NCBI GenBank assembly: GCA_050739575.1
Contig: JBOIBN010000005.1
Span: forward strand, 1 to 54,263
DNA length: 54,263 nt
Source of the DNA: JBOIBN01 sp050739575
GTDB taxonomy: Bacteria > Pseudomonadota > Gammaproteobacteria > JAKDMP01
Direction: 5' to 3'
In this document: positions 42,950 through 51,974 of the stretch, one piece after another
Layout of the letters: each line of letters begins with the position of its first letter
Position numbering within the stretch: position 1 is the first letter of the stretch
Translations under genes and position numbers: made by a program
The notes under the pieces: generated by a model
Told to the model about the DNA's origin: nothing
The model's database searches: none
Seen by the model: only the letters and a program-made list of their open reading frames with translations

Positions 42950-43966
42950 ATGCAAATCGGAATGATCGGCCTCGGACGCATGGGCAGCAACATGGTCAAA
43001 CGTCTGCAGAAAACCGGACACAGCGCCGTCGTGTACGACGTCAACGCAGCAGCGGTGAAAGCCCTCGCCAACGAAGGCGCAACACCTGCCGCCTCGCTCA
43101 AGGAATTCGTCGACAAACTCGAGTCGCCGCGAGCCATCTGGATGATGGTGCCCACGGCCTTCGTGGAAGAAACCATCGGGCAACTGCGCCCGCTGCTCAA
43201 GAAAGGCGATATCGTCATCGACGGTGGCAACTCCCACTACAAGGACGCCATTCGCCTGGCAAAGTCGCTGGCCAAACACGGCATCCGCCTTCTCGACGCC
43301 GGAGTCTCGGGCGGTGTCTGGGGCTACGAGCGCGGCTATTGCCTGATGATCGGCGGCGACAAGGATGCCTGCACGTATCTCGATCCCATCTTCAAGGCGC
43401 TCGCACCGGGCGAAGCGGGCGCGGAACCTACGCCCTCGCGCGGCGACCGCAAGGGCACTGCGCCCGACGGCTATCTGCGTTGCGGCGAAGCCGGCGCCGG
43501 TCACTTCGTCAAGATGGTGCACAACGGCATCGAGTACGGTGTGATGGCAGCCTTTGCCGAGGGCTTCAACGTGCTCAAGCACGCCGATGCGGGCAAGCGT
43601 AAACAGGAAGAGGACGCCGAGACCACTCCGCTCGCCGATCCCGAGAACTTCCAGTACGAAATGGACATCCCGGAGATCGCCGAAGTGTGGCGCCGTGGTT
43701 CGGTCATCGGTTCCTGGCTGCTCGATCTGTGCGCCGATGCGCTCGCGCGCGATCCCCAGCTCAAGCATTTTGCCGGCCGGGTGTCGGACTCGGGCGAGGG
43801 CCGTTGGACCATCCAGGCGGCGATCGAATCGGGTTCGCCCGCCCCGGTGCTCGCGCTTGCGCTCTTCGAGCGTTTCGCGACCCGCGGCGAGGCGCAGTTC
43901 GGCGACAAACTGCTTTCCGCCATGCGCAGTGAATTCGGCGGCCACGACGAGAAGAAGGGCGGCTGA
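42950..43966 (+). CDS. gnd: 6-phosphogluconate dehydrogenase, decarboxylating (short form)
   Basis: A 338-residue enzyme turning 6-phosphogluconate into ribulose-5-phosphate and CO2. The Rossmann motif is GMIGLGRMGSNM (4-15), followed by the catalytic region DAGVSGGVWGYERGY and GHFVKMVHNGIEYGVM, with Lys and the HNGIEY block. It is the short (~330 residue) GndA type rather than the 470-residue enteric form; this type often prefers NAD+. TGGAG precedes the ATG at 42950. One base separates it from zwf. Confidence 0.95.
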   Translation: MQIGMIGLGRMGSNMVKRLQKTGHSAVVYDVNAAAVKALANEGATPAASLKEFVDKLESPRAIWMMVPTAFVEETIGQLRPLLKKGDIVIDGGNSHYKDAIRLAKSLAKHGIRLLDAGVSGGVWGYERGYCLMIGGDKDACTYLDPIFKALAPGEAGAEPTPSRGDRKGTAPDGYLRCGEAGAGHFVKMVHNGIEYGVMAAFAEGFNVLKHADAGKRKQEEDAETTPLADPENFQYEMDIPEIAEVWRRGSVIGSWLLDLCADALARDPQLKHFAGRVSDSGEGRWTIQAAIESGSPAPVLALALFERFATRGEAQFGDKLLSAMRSEFGGHDEKKGG

Positions 43967-43967
43967 C

Positions 43968-45359
43968 ATGACCGAATCCACGGAACAATCGGACGCGCTG
44001 GTACTATTCGGGGCGACCGGGGACCTTGCCTACAAGAAGATATTTCCCTCGCTCGAGCGCCTCGAAATCGCGGGCGAACTGAACATGCCGGTCATCGGCG
44101 TCGCGAGTTCGGAGGGAGATGCCGACACCTTGCGCGAACGGGTACGCAAAAGCATCGCCGAACATGGCGAGAACAAAGACAAAAAGGCGGTGGAGACTCT
44201 GCTCAAACGCCTCGACTACATCTCCGGCGACTATCGCGACGGCAAAACCTTCTCCGCGCTCGCGAAAAGTCTGGGCGATGCGAAGTCGCCGCTCTTTTAT
44301 CTCGCCATCCCGCCAAGCCTGTTTGCGACCGTGATCGAAGGCCTGCAGAAGGGAAAGCTGTCCGATACGGGAAGCGTGGTGGTGGAAAAGCCTTTCGGCC
44401 GTGATCTGGAATCGGCGCTTGCGCTCGACCGCACGCTGCGCGAAGTTTTTCCAGAGGAACGGATTTACCGGATCGATCACTACCTCGGCAAGGAGCCGGT
44501 GCAAAATCTCCTCTACTTCCGCTTCGCCAACACCTTGCTCGAACCGTTCTGGAACCGCAGCTATATCGAGAGCATCCAGATCACCATGGCCGAATCCTTC
44601 GGCGTGGAAGATCGCGGCGCCTTCTACGACGACGTAGGCGCAATTCGCGACGTAGTGCAAAATCACATGCTGCAGGAATTGTCCATTCTCACGATGGAAC
44701 CGCCTTCGGCGAGTAACGCGCATGCCATGCGCGACGAGAAAGCCAAACTCATGGAAAGCATCCGTCCGCTGTCGCCGCAGAATCTGGTGCGCGGGCAATA
44801 CGCCGGTTACCGCAAGATCGAAGGCGTGAAGCCCAACTCCACCCGCGAAACCTTCGCCGCCCTGCATCTGGAAATAGATAATTGGCGCTGGGCGGGCGTG
44901 CCGATTTTCATCCGCGCCGGCAAAATGCTCGCGGTAGATGCCCAGGAAATTCTCGTGCGCCTCCATCGTCCTCCGCTCGACATTTTCAGTGAACCCCTCG
45001 CCTCCAACAGCAATCACGTCCGCTTTCGGCTCGGTCCGGACTGTGTCGAGATCGCCATCGGCGCCCGCGTCAAGCAGCCGGGCGAAATCATGGCCGGCAA
45101 CCGGGTGGAACTCGAGGTCGCGAGCGATCCGTCGGTGGACGAGCCACCCTACGAACGCCTCATCGGCGACGCGCTCAAGGGAGACCAGGAACTGTTCGCA
45201 CGCAGCGATGCCGTCCTCGCCGCCTGGAAGGTGGTGGATCCGGCGCTTGCGGCCTCGACTCCGGTCTACTCATACGATCCTGGAAGCTGGGGCCCGCAGG
45301 AGGCGCAAGCCATGATGGCCGCCTTCGGAGGCTGGCATGACCCGAAAGGGGCCAAGTGA
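43968..45359 (+). CDS. zwf: Glucose-6-phosphate 1-dehydrogenase
   Basis: A 463-residue enzyme catalysing the first oxidative pentose phosphate step. It has the coenzyme fingerprint LFGATGDLAYKK, the substrate motif RIDHYLGKEPVQNLL with the catalytic His-Asp environment, and EKPFGRD. Slightly shorter than E. coli Zwf (491). The ATG at 43968 comes one base after the gnd stop; longer in-frame readings lie within gnd. Its stop overlaps the GTG of the next gene (GTGA). Confidence 0.96.
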   Translation: MTESTEQSDALVLFGATGDLAYKKIFPSLERLEIAGELNMPVIGVASSEGDADTLRERVRKSIAEHGENKDKKAVETLLKRLDYISGDYRDGKTFSALAKSLGDAKSPLFYLAIPPSLFATVIEGLQKGKLSDTGSVVVEKPFGRDLESALALDRTLREVFPEERIYRIDHYLGKEPVQNLLYFRFANTLLEPFWNRSYIESIQITMAESFGVEDRGAFYDDVGAIRDVVQNHMLQELSILTMEPPSASNAHAMRDEKAKLMESIRPLSPQNLVRGQYAGYRKIEGVKPNSTRETFAALHLEIDNWRWAGVPIFIRAGKMLAVDAQEILVRLHRPPLDIFSEPLASNSNHVRFRLGPDCVEIAIGARVKQPGEIMAGNRVELEVASDPSVDEPPYERLIGDALKGDQELFARSDAVLAAWKVVDPALAASTPVYSYDPGSWGPQEAQAMMAAFGGWHDPKGAK

Positions 45360-45955
45360 AACCCCGTCTGTGGTTGGTGCGTCACGGTGAGACCGAGTGG
45401 AGCGCGGATGGACGCCACACCGGCAGCACCGACATTCCGTTGACCGAACGCGGGCGCGAACAGGCCGCCGCGCTCGGCCGCGCGCTCAAGACGCTTGACG
45501 TGCAGTTCACGAAGGCCTACGTCTCGCCGCTCGGGCGCACCCGCGAGACGGCGCGGCTCGTCGGCTTTGCCGATGCCGAGCCGATGGACGATCTTCACGA
45601 ATGGGATTACGGCGAATTCGAGGGCCGCAAGACCAGCGATATCCGCAAAGACCTCGACGATCCGCACTGGCTCATCTGGAATGCAGACATTCGCGAAGGC
45701 GAAACGCCCGAGGACGTCGGCAAACGCGCCGATCGCGCGCGCGGATTGCTGATGCGTAGCGATGGCGACGTCATCGTGTTTTCGCATGGTCATTTCCTGC
45801 GCATGTTTGCGGCACGTTGGATGGAACTTCCCGCCCGCGCCGGGCAGCATCTCGCGCTCGATACCGGCACGATTTCAATTCTCGGATTCGAGCACGAATA
45901 CCAAGTGATCACGCGTTGGAACGCACCGCTCGACGAGGAGAGGATGAAGGTATGA
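45356..45955 (+). CDS. Histidine phosphatase family protein (phosphoglycerate-mutase-like)
   Basis: A 199-residue enzyme of the branch with RHGE at the N-terminus (LVRHGETEWS), phospho-His10. Other conserved parts are the Arg in SPLGRTRETA, the Glu in EWDYGEFEG and a second His in VFSHGHFLR. It resembles cofactor-dependent mutases and sugar-phosphate phosphatases. In this operon a phosphatase or mutase acting on a pentose-phosphate or glycolytic intermediate is plausible, but substrate is not readable. The GTG start overlaps zwf and its stop overlaps pgl. Confidence 0.9.
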   Translation: MKPRLWLVRHGETEWSADGRHTGSTDIPLTERGREQAAALGRALKTLDVQFTKAYVSPLGRTRETARLVGFADAEPMDDLHEWDYGEFEGRKTSDIRKDLDDPHWLIWNADIREGETPEDVGKRADRARGLLMRSDGDVIVFSHGHFLRMFAARWMELPARAGQHLALDTGTISILGFEHEYQVITRWNAPLDEERMKV

Positions 45956-46626
45956 AGCTGGAAATCTGCACCGATGCCGATGCCGCGGCCGAACGCGGCG
46001 CCGAGACAATGTTCGACGAAATCCACGTCGCAATCGAAGCGCGCGGCCGCGCCCTGATTGCGGTGAGTGGCGGTCATACACCTTGGGCGATGCTGAAGTC
46101 TCTCGGTAAGCGAAATCTGCCTTGGGATCGAATTGTTTTCTTCCAGGTGGACGAACGCGAATGTTCGGCCGATGACGATTCCAGAAATCTCAAACACTTG
46201 AAGGAGGCTCTTCCAGATTTGGCTCGTATTGAAGCCATGCCGGTCGAAGCGGGTGAGACCGGCGCAAGCGACTATGCGGAGAGTCTCGCCGCCGTCGCGG
46301 GAAAGCCGCCGGTTCTCGACGTGGTGCATCTCGGGCTCGGTCCCGACGGGCATACCGCCTCGCTTGTGCCCGGCGATCCTGTGCTCGAAGTGCATGATCG
46401 CGACGTGGCCTGGACGCAGCCCTACCAGAACCACCGGCGTATGACGCTCACCTATCCCGTGCTGAATCGCGCGCGTCTCGTATTCTGGCTCGTCGCCGGC
46501 GAGGAAAAGCGCGACGCCCTGGGGCGGTTGATGGCGGCGGATCAGGACATTCCCGCTGGGCGTGTGCAGGCGGCGAAGAGGCTGGTCATTGCCGATGCCA
46601 CCGCGGCCGGGAGATCTTCTTTATAG
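45952..46626 (+). CDS. pgl: 6-phosphogluconolactonase
   Basis: A 224-residue lactonase that hydrolyses the product of Zwf to 6-phosphogluconate. The sugar-isomerase-like fold shows AVSGGHTPW (the SGGxTP phosphate loop), FFQVDERE and LGLGPDGHTASLVPG, all family signatures. The ATG at 45952 overlaps the stop of the histidine phosphatase (ATGA). It completes the oxidative branch encoded by gnd and zwf. Confidence 0.95.
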   Translation: MKLEICTDADAAAERGAETMFDEIHVAIEARGRALIAVSGGHTPWAMLKSLGKRNLPWDRIVFFQVDERECSADDDSRNLKHLKEALPDLARIEAMPVEAGETGASDYAESLAAVAGKPPVLDVVHLGLGPDGHTASLVPGDPVLEVHDRDVAWTQPYQNHRRMTLTYPVLNRARLVFWLVAGEEKRDALGRLMAADQDIPAGRVQAAKRLVIADATAAGRSSL

Positions 46627-46643
46627 CCATTCGGAGCACAACC

Positions 46644-47951
46644 ATGCACGAAGAATTTGAAATAGCCGATCTCGAAGCCCGCGAAATTCTCGATTCGCGC
46701 GGCAACCCGACCGTGGAGGTGGAATGCGAACTCGCCTGCGGCGTGCGCGCTCGCGCCGCCGTTCCCTCGGGTGCGTCCACCGGCGAACGCGAAGCAAAGG
46801 AACTCCGCGACGGTGACGACAAACGCTACGGCGGCAAGGGCGTGCTGAAAGCCTGTCACAACATCGAGCACGACATTGCGCCCGCGCTGATCGGAAGCGA
46901 CGCACGTTTCCAGGCAAGCGTGGACGCACGGCTGCGCGCACTTGACGGCACACCGAACAAATCGAAACTCGGCGCGAATGCAATGCTCGGTGTATCGCTC
47001 GCTGTCGCGCGTGCCGCGGCCGAAGCTGCGGAGCTTCCCCTGTTCGCCTACCTCGGCGGTGTCGGCGCGACGCGCCTTCCGGTGCCGTGCATGAATATCC
47101 TGAACGGCGGCGTGCACGCGAACTGGGAAGGCCCGGACTTTCAGGAGTACATGATCGCGCCGCTGGGCGCGGAATCCTGCAGCGAAGCCGTGCGTTGGGG
47201 CGCCGAGGTGTATCACGCGCTGAAGGCCGTGCTCAAGGAAGCGGGTCTCGCCGTCGCAGTCGGCGACGAAGGCGGTTTTGCGCCCAAGGTGAGTTCCAAC
47301 GAACAACCGCTGGAACTCATCGTGAAGGCCATCGAGAAGGCCGGCTACCGGCCCGGCGACGACGTTGCCATCGCCTGCGATCCGGCGGCCAGCGAATTCT
47401 TCGAGAAGGGCCAATACCAACTGCGTACCGAAAACCGCAAACTCGACGCCGCCGGCATGACCGCCTACTACGGCAAACTTGCCGATGCCTTCCCAATCAT
47501 CCTGCTCGAAGATGGCCTCGCCGAATCCGACTGGGACGGCTGGCGCGAATTGACGGCCACACTCGGCACGCGTCTGGAACTGGTCGGCGACGATATTTTC
47601 TGCACCAATCCCAAACTTATCCGCCGCGGCATCGCCGAAGGCACGGCTAATGCCGTGCTGATTAAACTCAACCAGATCGGCACCCTCACCGAAACTTTCG
47701 AAGCCGCCCGCCTCGCGCTCGACAATGGTTGGAGCGCATTCGTTTCTCATCGCTCCGGAGAAACCGTGGATAGTTTCATCGCCGATCTCGTGGTCGCGCT
47801 CGGCTGCGGCCAGATCAAGACCGGCGCGCCGGCGCGCGGCGAGCGCGTGGAAAAATACAACCAACTCATGCGCATCGAATCCCAACTCGGCAGCGCCGCC
47901 GTTTACGCCGGCCGCAGCGCCTTCCACCAGAGTTCCGCGGCCAACAAATGA
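46644..47951 (+). CDS. eno: Enolase
   Basis: A 435-residue enzyme converting 2-phosphoglycerate to PEP. The N-terminal ILDSRGNPTVEVE and PSGAS loops and the catalytic residues are present: the Glu of the GLAESDWDGW region, Lys in LIKLNQIGTLTE and SHRSGETVDSFIADL. It is 17 bp after pgl and in the same direction, an unusual place for eno, which in most gammaproteobacteria lies next to pyrG. Together with ppsA it controls PEP supply. Downstream is a REP-like repeat. Confidence 0.96.
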   Translation: MHEEFEIADLEAREILDSRGNPTVEVECELACGVRARAAVPSGASTGEREAKELRDGDDKRYGGKGVLKACHNIEHDIAPALIGSDARFQASVDARLRALDGTPNKSKLGANAMLGVSLAVARAAAEAAELPLFAYLGGVGATRLPVPCMNILNGGVHANWEGPDFQEYMIAPLGAESCSEAVRWGAEVYHALKAVLKEAGLAVAVGDEGGFAPKVSSNEQPLELIVKAIEKAGYRPGDDVAIACDPAASEFFEKGQYQLRTENRKLDAAGMTAYYGKLADAFPIILLEDGLAESDWDGWRELTATLGTRLELVGDDIFCTNPKLIRRGIAEGTANAVLIKLNQIGTLTETFEAARLALDNGWSAFVSHRSGETVDSFIADLVVALGCGQIKTGAPARGERVEKYNQLMRIESQLGSAAVYAGRSAFHQSSAANK

Positions 47952-48006
47952 TAGAAACCCACGTCTTGAGATGAAGGTTTTAGCGAGTCGAAGGTCGCTT
48001 CCTGTT

Positions 48007-48113
48007 CCTTCTCCCCTCGCGGGAGAAGGTTAGGATGAGGGGGAACAGCCGCGAAGCGACTGAGAATCCGAGTTGCCACCCTCACCCCAACCCTCTCCCA
48101 TCAAGGGAGAGGG
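48007..48113. repeat. Bipartite REP-like inverted repeat downstream of eno
   Basis: Two hairpins face each other: CCTTCTCCC/GGGAGAAGG (48007-48029, loop CTCGC) and CCCTCTCCC/GGGAGAGGG (48091-48113, loop ATCAA). The sequences between them (GGTTAGGATGAGGG and CCCTCACCCCAACC) are also nearly complementary, so the whole unit can fold as one long imperfect cruciform. This is the widespread 'CCCTCACCCCAACCCTCTCCC' type of repetitive extragenic palindrome. It may also end eno transcription. Confidence 0.8.
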
Positions 48114-48173
48114 TGTTTGAAGTCGAACCATCTGTTTCACCCGATGGTTGTTCATTCGGGGGTAACTGAAATC

Positions 48174-48629
48174 GTGCCTTACGCGGCGCCGGAAATTCGC
48201 AGGGCGGAATTAAGCGACCTCGACGCGCTCGCCCCGCTCTTCGACGCCTATCGAAGTTTCTACGGACGCAAGTCGGATCTCTATGGCGCGCGAACGTTTC
48301 TCGAAGAACGACTGCAACGCGAGGAATCGATCATCTTCTTGGCCGAACTGGATTCACAGCCGGCCGGCTTCACCCAACTCTATCCGCTTTTCTCCTCCGT
48401 GAATATGTCCAGAATATGGATTCTGAACGACCTCTACGTGACTGAATAAGCGCGCAAAAAAGGCGTCGCCGCCGCCCTACTCGATGTCGCCCGCCACCAC
48501 GGAGAACAAACCGGCGCAAGCGGCCTGCTGCTCCAAACCGGGCAGGACAACTGCCCCGCCCAAGCTCTCTACGAGCGCAAAGGTTGGAAGCGCGAAGACG
48601 GTTATTACTGGTACGTTCTCGAACTCTAA
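48174..48629 (+). pseudogene. GNAT acetyltransferase gene interrupted by one stop codon
   Basis: The frame encodes IRRAELSDLDALAPLFDAYR, FLEERLQREESIIFLAE and NDLYVTE, then a TAA at 48447-48449. The same frame continues at once as ARKKGVAAALLDVARHHGEQ, LLLQTGQDNCPAQALYERKG and WYVLEL to a natural stop at 48627-48629. The interrupted spot is the pyrophosphate-binding loop (normally LYVxExxRxxGxGxxLL), so a single change from GAA to TAA broke an otherwise complete ~151-residue gene. The GTG at 48174 is taken as the start (GGGGGTAA upstream); an ATG at 48117 or 48144 is possible. Confidence 0.85.
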
Positions 48630-48756
48630 TTTTCAAATTTAGATATCGGATCAATCGAGTCTGCCCTATTGATCCCTCAAGGCCGATTGTAAGGCCGACC
48701 CGGATGAATCAAAAGGCCATATCCCGACGATCACGTTTTCTCAGTTACTCTCCTCG

Positions 48757-50836
48757 CTACTTTAGAGCCTTGTTTATCCCGTCTATCAACGTTGCCCACT
48801 GATTGCGCTCGTCCTTGGTTAAGCCGGATGCTTCGTGCGCACGCCCCCAGCGCAGGAACGCCTTAGCAAGTTTGTACTTGGAGAAGTTGGTGACTCCCGC
48901 ATCGAAGATGTCCACGATCGGACGAGCATCCTGGGCCGCAGCCGTCGCCCGGACATCCCAGCCGAGATCGTCGAGAGCAACCTGCACCAACGTCTCTCGG
49001 AGCAGGCCTATGGAGCGGGCCTGACGAGTCACGCACTCCGGTCGAGAGCAACCTGCACCAACGTCTCTCGGAGCAGGTCCTCGATCTCGGGCTTAGTAAC
49101 CTTGCCCGAGTAGGCGTCCTTTGTACGGAGGATCTTCTTGTTCCCCAAAGTGTGAACGAGCGTGTCCTGCCGCGCGGCTTGATCGCCGGCTGCGTCCGAG
49201 TCGAGCAGAGCTGCAACCTTCAACTTGTGAGCGTGCAGGATGGTCGCGTAATACACAACCTTGCCCGCGCTATTGGCAAAGATAAGCGCGATCTTCTCGT
49301 CTAGATCAGCCGCGCCTGACGCGCGAAGCAGTTGCGCGACGGCTTCCACATACCAGTAGTCCGTTAGCCCCTCTAAGACAAGGTTGCGTGTCTGCGAGAA
49401 GAGGCTCTGCGCCAAGTCGTAGCCAAGAGCCTCTTGGAGCGGCAGCAACGCGGCCGGATCTCCCGACGATAACGTGTCATGAACCTTGATCCCCACCCTT
49501 CGATCCATCATATCTACGACTCGGACCATGTCGAGTTCGTCTGGGCCGACGAGGAAGGGCGAGTGCGTCGTGTAGATCGTCTGATTCTTGGCAGCGAGGC
49601 GAGAGATCGTCTCCCGGAAGTCCCGCTGTTTAAGCCCGTGCAGGTGCAGGCCTGGCTCATCTAGAAGCAGAATCGCGTTCTTGTGCTTGTCGGCGGCCTC
49701 CGCGAAGAACACAACGAAGAACGACACGAGCCACTGAAAGCCCTCCGAGCGTTGATCCAGCTCGATCTCCACGCCCAGCTCATCCTCAACCACACCTTGA
49801 GGTACTGACCGTCGGCCTTGATCTTGAGGTTGGTTGATTCTCGACGATCCGGGTTAGGGTTCCAGACGGAGACGATTTCATGGGTGAGGTGGATGCTTGC
49901 CGCGTTGAGTTGATAATCGCGGTTGTCAAGCTTGTCCTGGTACGCCTTGAGTGCTGCCGCGTCTCCGAGAGTGGGTTTGGGAGCATTCCCAAGGTCAGCA
50001 AGCTCTTTCGCGGTGAACCCGAGCAGCTTAAGTAGACAGGTATTCCCGTAATCGTACAGTTTGTCGTCGAGCACGCCACTCTGCACGCGTTGAGCGAGGT
50101 GCTCCAAGTGAATGCGCGGACGCACTCTGAAATAGTTATTGAACAGCACGAACATGGGAAGGCGTCCTACCAAGTGCGCGAGTGCCGCCGCCTTTTCCTC
50201 CGGCACCTTGCATGCCCGAAGAAGGCGATCGTAGCGCTCGTCTTCGGTGTTGTTGCCTTCCTCGATCAGCGGAAGCGCCCTTTCAAGCAAGACCTTTAAC
50301 TGCGCCGCGCGCTCGCCATCCACAAGCGTCGCATCATTCCATCCCTTTGTGAGCTCAGCCAATGCTTCACTGGGCGCCGGAGCGTCGACTGCCTTGCGCC
50401 CGTCAATATGGGCGTATAGTCGGGCAAGGTCCTTCGACAACCCTCCGTAGGCCGAAACTGCGGGAACGCCTTCGAGTCGGTGCCATGTTTTGTTATCGAG
50501 CTTGCGGCCGTAGACATAGGTACATTCCTTGTAGCCTTCCGGAAGCCCCTCCATGTCATCCGGCTCAAGCTTGAAATGACCCTCGACAACCGTAACCGTG
50601 GCGGGACTGACAGTCCCGCGTCCGATGTCGTTGGTGTACTCGGACCGTGGATAGTCACGAAGCGGCTCGAACCCCTCGACTCCCTTAGGCGCGTTGAGTT
50701 GTTGGAGCGCCTGGAGGATGACCGTCTTCCCCGCTTCGTTCGGACCTACGAGGATCGTTTTGCCCTGCTCGATCTCGAACTCGCCGGTGTCGCGTATGCT
50801 GCGGTATTTGCAGATTCGAGCCTTACTTAGTCTCAT
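48757..50836 (-). pseudogene. OLD-family ATP-dependent endonuclease (AAA/ABC ATPase + TOPRIM), broken twice
   Basis: Read together, the pieces form a ~665-residue OLD-type nuclease. The first frame (50836 to about 49791) has Walker A GPNEAGKT (31-38). After a one-base loss near 49791 the next frame gives VEDELGVEIELDQRSEGFQW, Walker B NAILLLDEPGLHLHG, the H-loop YTTHSPFLV, and the TOPRIM residues LVLEGLTDYWYVEA and LLDSDAAGD. This frame ends after TKPEIEDLLRETLVQVALD in an insertion, and the tail GWDVRATAAAQDARPIVDIF to INKALK lies in a third frame ending at 48757. OLD proteins are phage-defence or mobile nucleases; no UvrD-like partner (as in Gabija) is adjacent. Inactive as it stands. Confidence 0.85.
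48970..49077. repeat. 37-bp direct repeat from a 71-bp insertion in the OLD gene
   Basis: A 37-bp sequence at 48970-49006 recurs exactly at 49041-49077; the copies are separated by 34 bp of unrelated sequence (49007-49040). It codes for LRETLVQVALD in the OLD protein. The net addition of 71 bp shifts the frame and separates the last 80 or so residues from the rest. Confidence 0.85.
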
Positions 50837-51038
50837 CGTGATAGATCCCTGTTCGTTCGCGCTTATTTCACGCGCGCAATGCGAGTCGGATTTGTCCTGC
50901 GAGATTGCCTAACTAGACATATGCAACTCTTAGCCTAGCTCCCATAAAGTCGTCTAAGACGAGTGGTGCGGATTAAGTCCATGGTTCCCCAACCTTTTCC
51001 CGTAGGCCATCGGATTATACGACTTAAAGCGGTTTACT
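50837..51038. other. Intergenic region between the OLD pseudogene and the deacetylase gene
   Basis: About 200 bases without a gene. A short hairpin (TCGTCTAAGACGA at about 50950) is present. It should contain the promoter of the OLD gene (reading left). Nothing else is recognised. Confidence 0.35.
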
Positions 51039-51974
51039 TCACGCGTCCCGCCCAGAATCGGCGAAGACCTGAAGGTGAGCCAGCGTGGCGCTTCGCAACG
51101 CTTCCAGTCGATAGCCGCCCTCCAATACTGAGATTACCTGTCCCTCGGCGCTCGCTTCCGCCGCGGCCACAATGCGTTCGGTCAGCCAGGCGTAGTCGTC
51201 GTCTTCGAGCGCGAGACCTGCCAATGGATCGCCCGAGTGGGCGTCGAAACCGACGGAGATGAAAATCAGTTCGGGGCGGAAGCGCGCAAGTGCGGGTTCG
51301 ACTTGCTGCGCGAACGCCTGGCGGTAAGCTGGACCGTCCGTGCCCGCTGGCAGCGGAACGAAAACGGTGTTCGACGGCTGTGAAAGTCCCGAACCCGGAT
51401 ACAGGGGGTGCTGGAACAGCGAGCAGAACAGCACGCGCTCATCGCTCGCAAACATCGCTTCGGTACCGTTGCCGTGATGCACGTCGAAGTCCACGATCGC
51501 GACGCGTTCGATGCCGTCGGCAAGCGCGGCGGCCACACCGACGGCAATGTTGTTGAGAAAGCAGAAGCCCATCGCCTGCGACGGTTCGGCGTGATGTCCG
51601 GGCGGGCGGACGGCGCAAAAGACGCGGCGTATGTCCGTGGTCAGAACCAGCTCGACCGCATGCTCGACAGCGCCGGCCGCGCGATATACCGCCTCTCGGC
51701 TGCCGGGACACAAGGCGGTATCCGCATCGACCCAGTTGGTCCCCCGCTCCGGGAATTGTCGGTCCAGCCAATCCAGATAAGTTGCCGGGTGAACACGCAA
51801 AAGCGCTTCACGGCTCGCACGCGGCGCCTCAATCATTTCAACGTCATGGTTCGATGCAAACGTCTCGATTGCATCGAGTACCGCGCGCAGCCGTGCCGGC
51901 GATTCAGGGTGTCCCTCGCCGGGATCATGCTCCAGGCAGGCGGGATGCGAAATTACCCGCAAGGTTTCGCTCAC
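51039..51974 (-). CDS. Histone deacetylase family protein (class II-like amidohydrolase)
   Basis: A 311-residue zinc amidohydrolase. The catalytic His pair is His127-His128 (RPPGHHAE), zinc ligands are Asp164 and His166 (DFDVHHGNGTE) and Asp244 (VGFDAHSGDP), and Gly/Tyr loop residues for the tunnel are present. Bacterial members deacetylate acetyl-polyamines, acetoin-linked substrates or acetyl-lysine; the substrate here is not readable. Its start overlaps the mgtC stop by 4 bp, so the two are one transcript. Confidence 0.92.
   Translation of the reverse strand: MSETLRVISHPACLEHDPGEGHPESPARLRAVLDAIETFASNHDVEMIEAPRASREALLRVHPATYLDWLDRQFPERGTNWVDADTALCPGSREAVYRAAGAVEHAVELVLTTDIRRVFCAVRPPGHHAEPSQAMGFCFLNNIAVGVAAALADGIERVAIVDFDVHHGNGTEAMFASDERVLFCSLFQHPLYPGSGLSQPSNTVFVPLPAGTDGPAYRQAFAQQVEPALARFRPELIFISVGFDAHSGDPLAGLALEDDDYAWLTERIVAAAEASAEGQVISVLEGGYRLEALRSATLAHLQVFADSGRDA

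Noticed and set aside
42929..43981. A 350-codon open frame antisense to gnd
   Set aside because: Opposite a complete 6-phosphogluconate dehydrogenase, with no recognisable motifs.
46542..47927. A 461-codon open frame antisense to enolase
   Set aside because: No domain match and fully opposite a complete enolase.
48447..48449. Stop codon in the GNAT gene considered as recoding (selenocysteine or pyrrolysine)
   Set aside because: It is TAA, which is not used for either residue, and no recoding structure is seen.
49029..50836. OLD gene pieces considered as two separate genes in an operon (ATPase plus TOPRIM protein)
   Set aside because: The Walker B and H-loop of the ATPase lie in the second frame, so neither piece is complete; one missing base joins them into a normal OLD protein.
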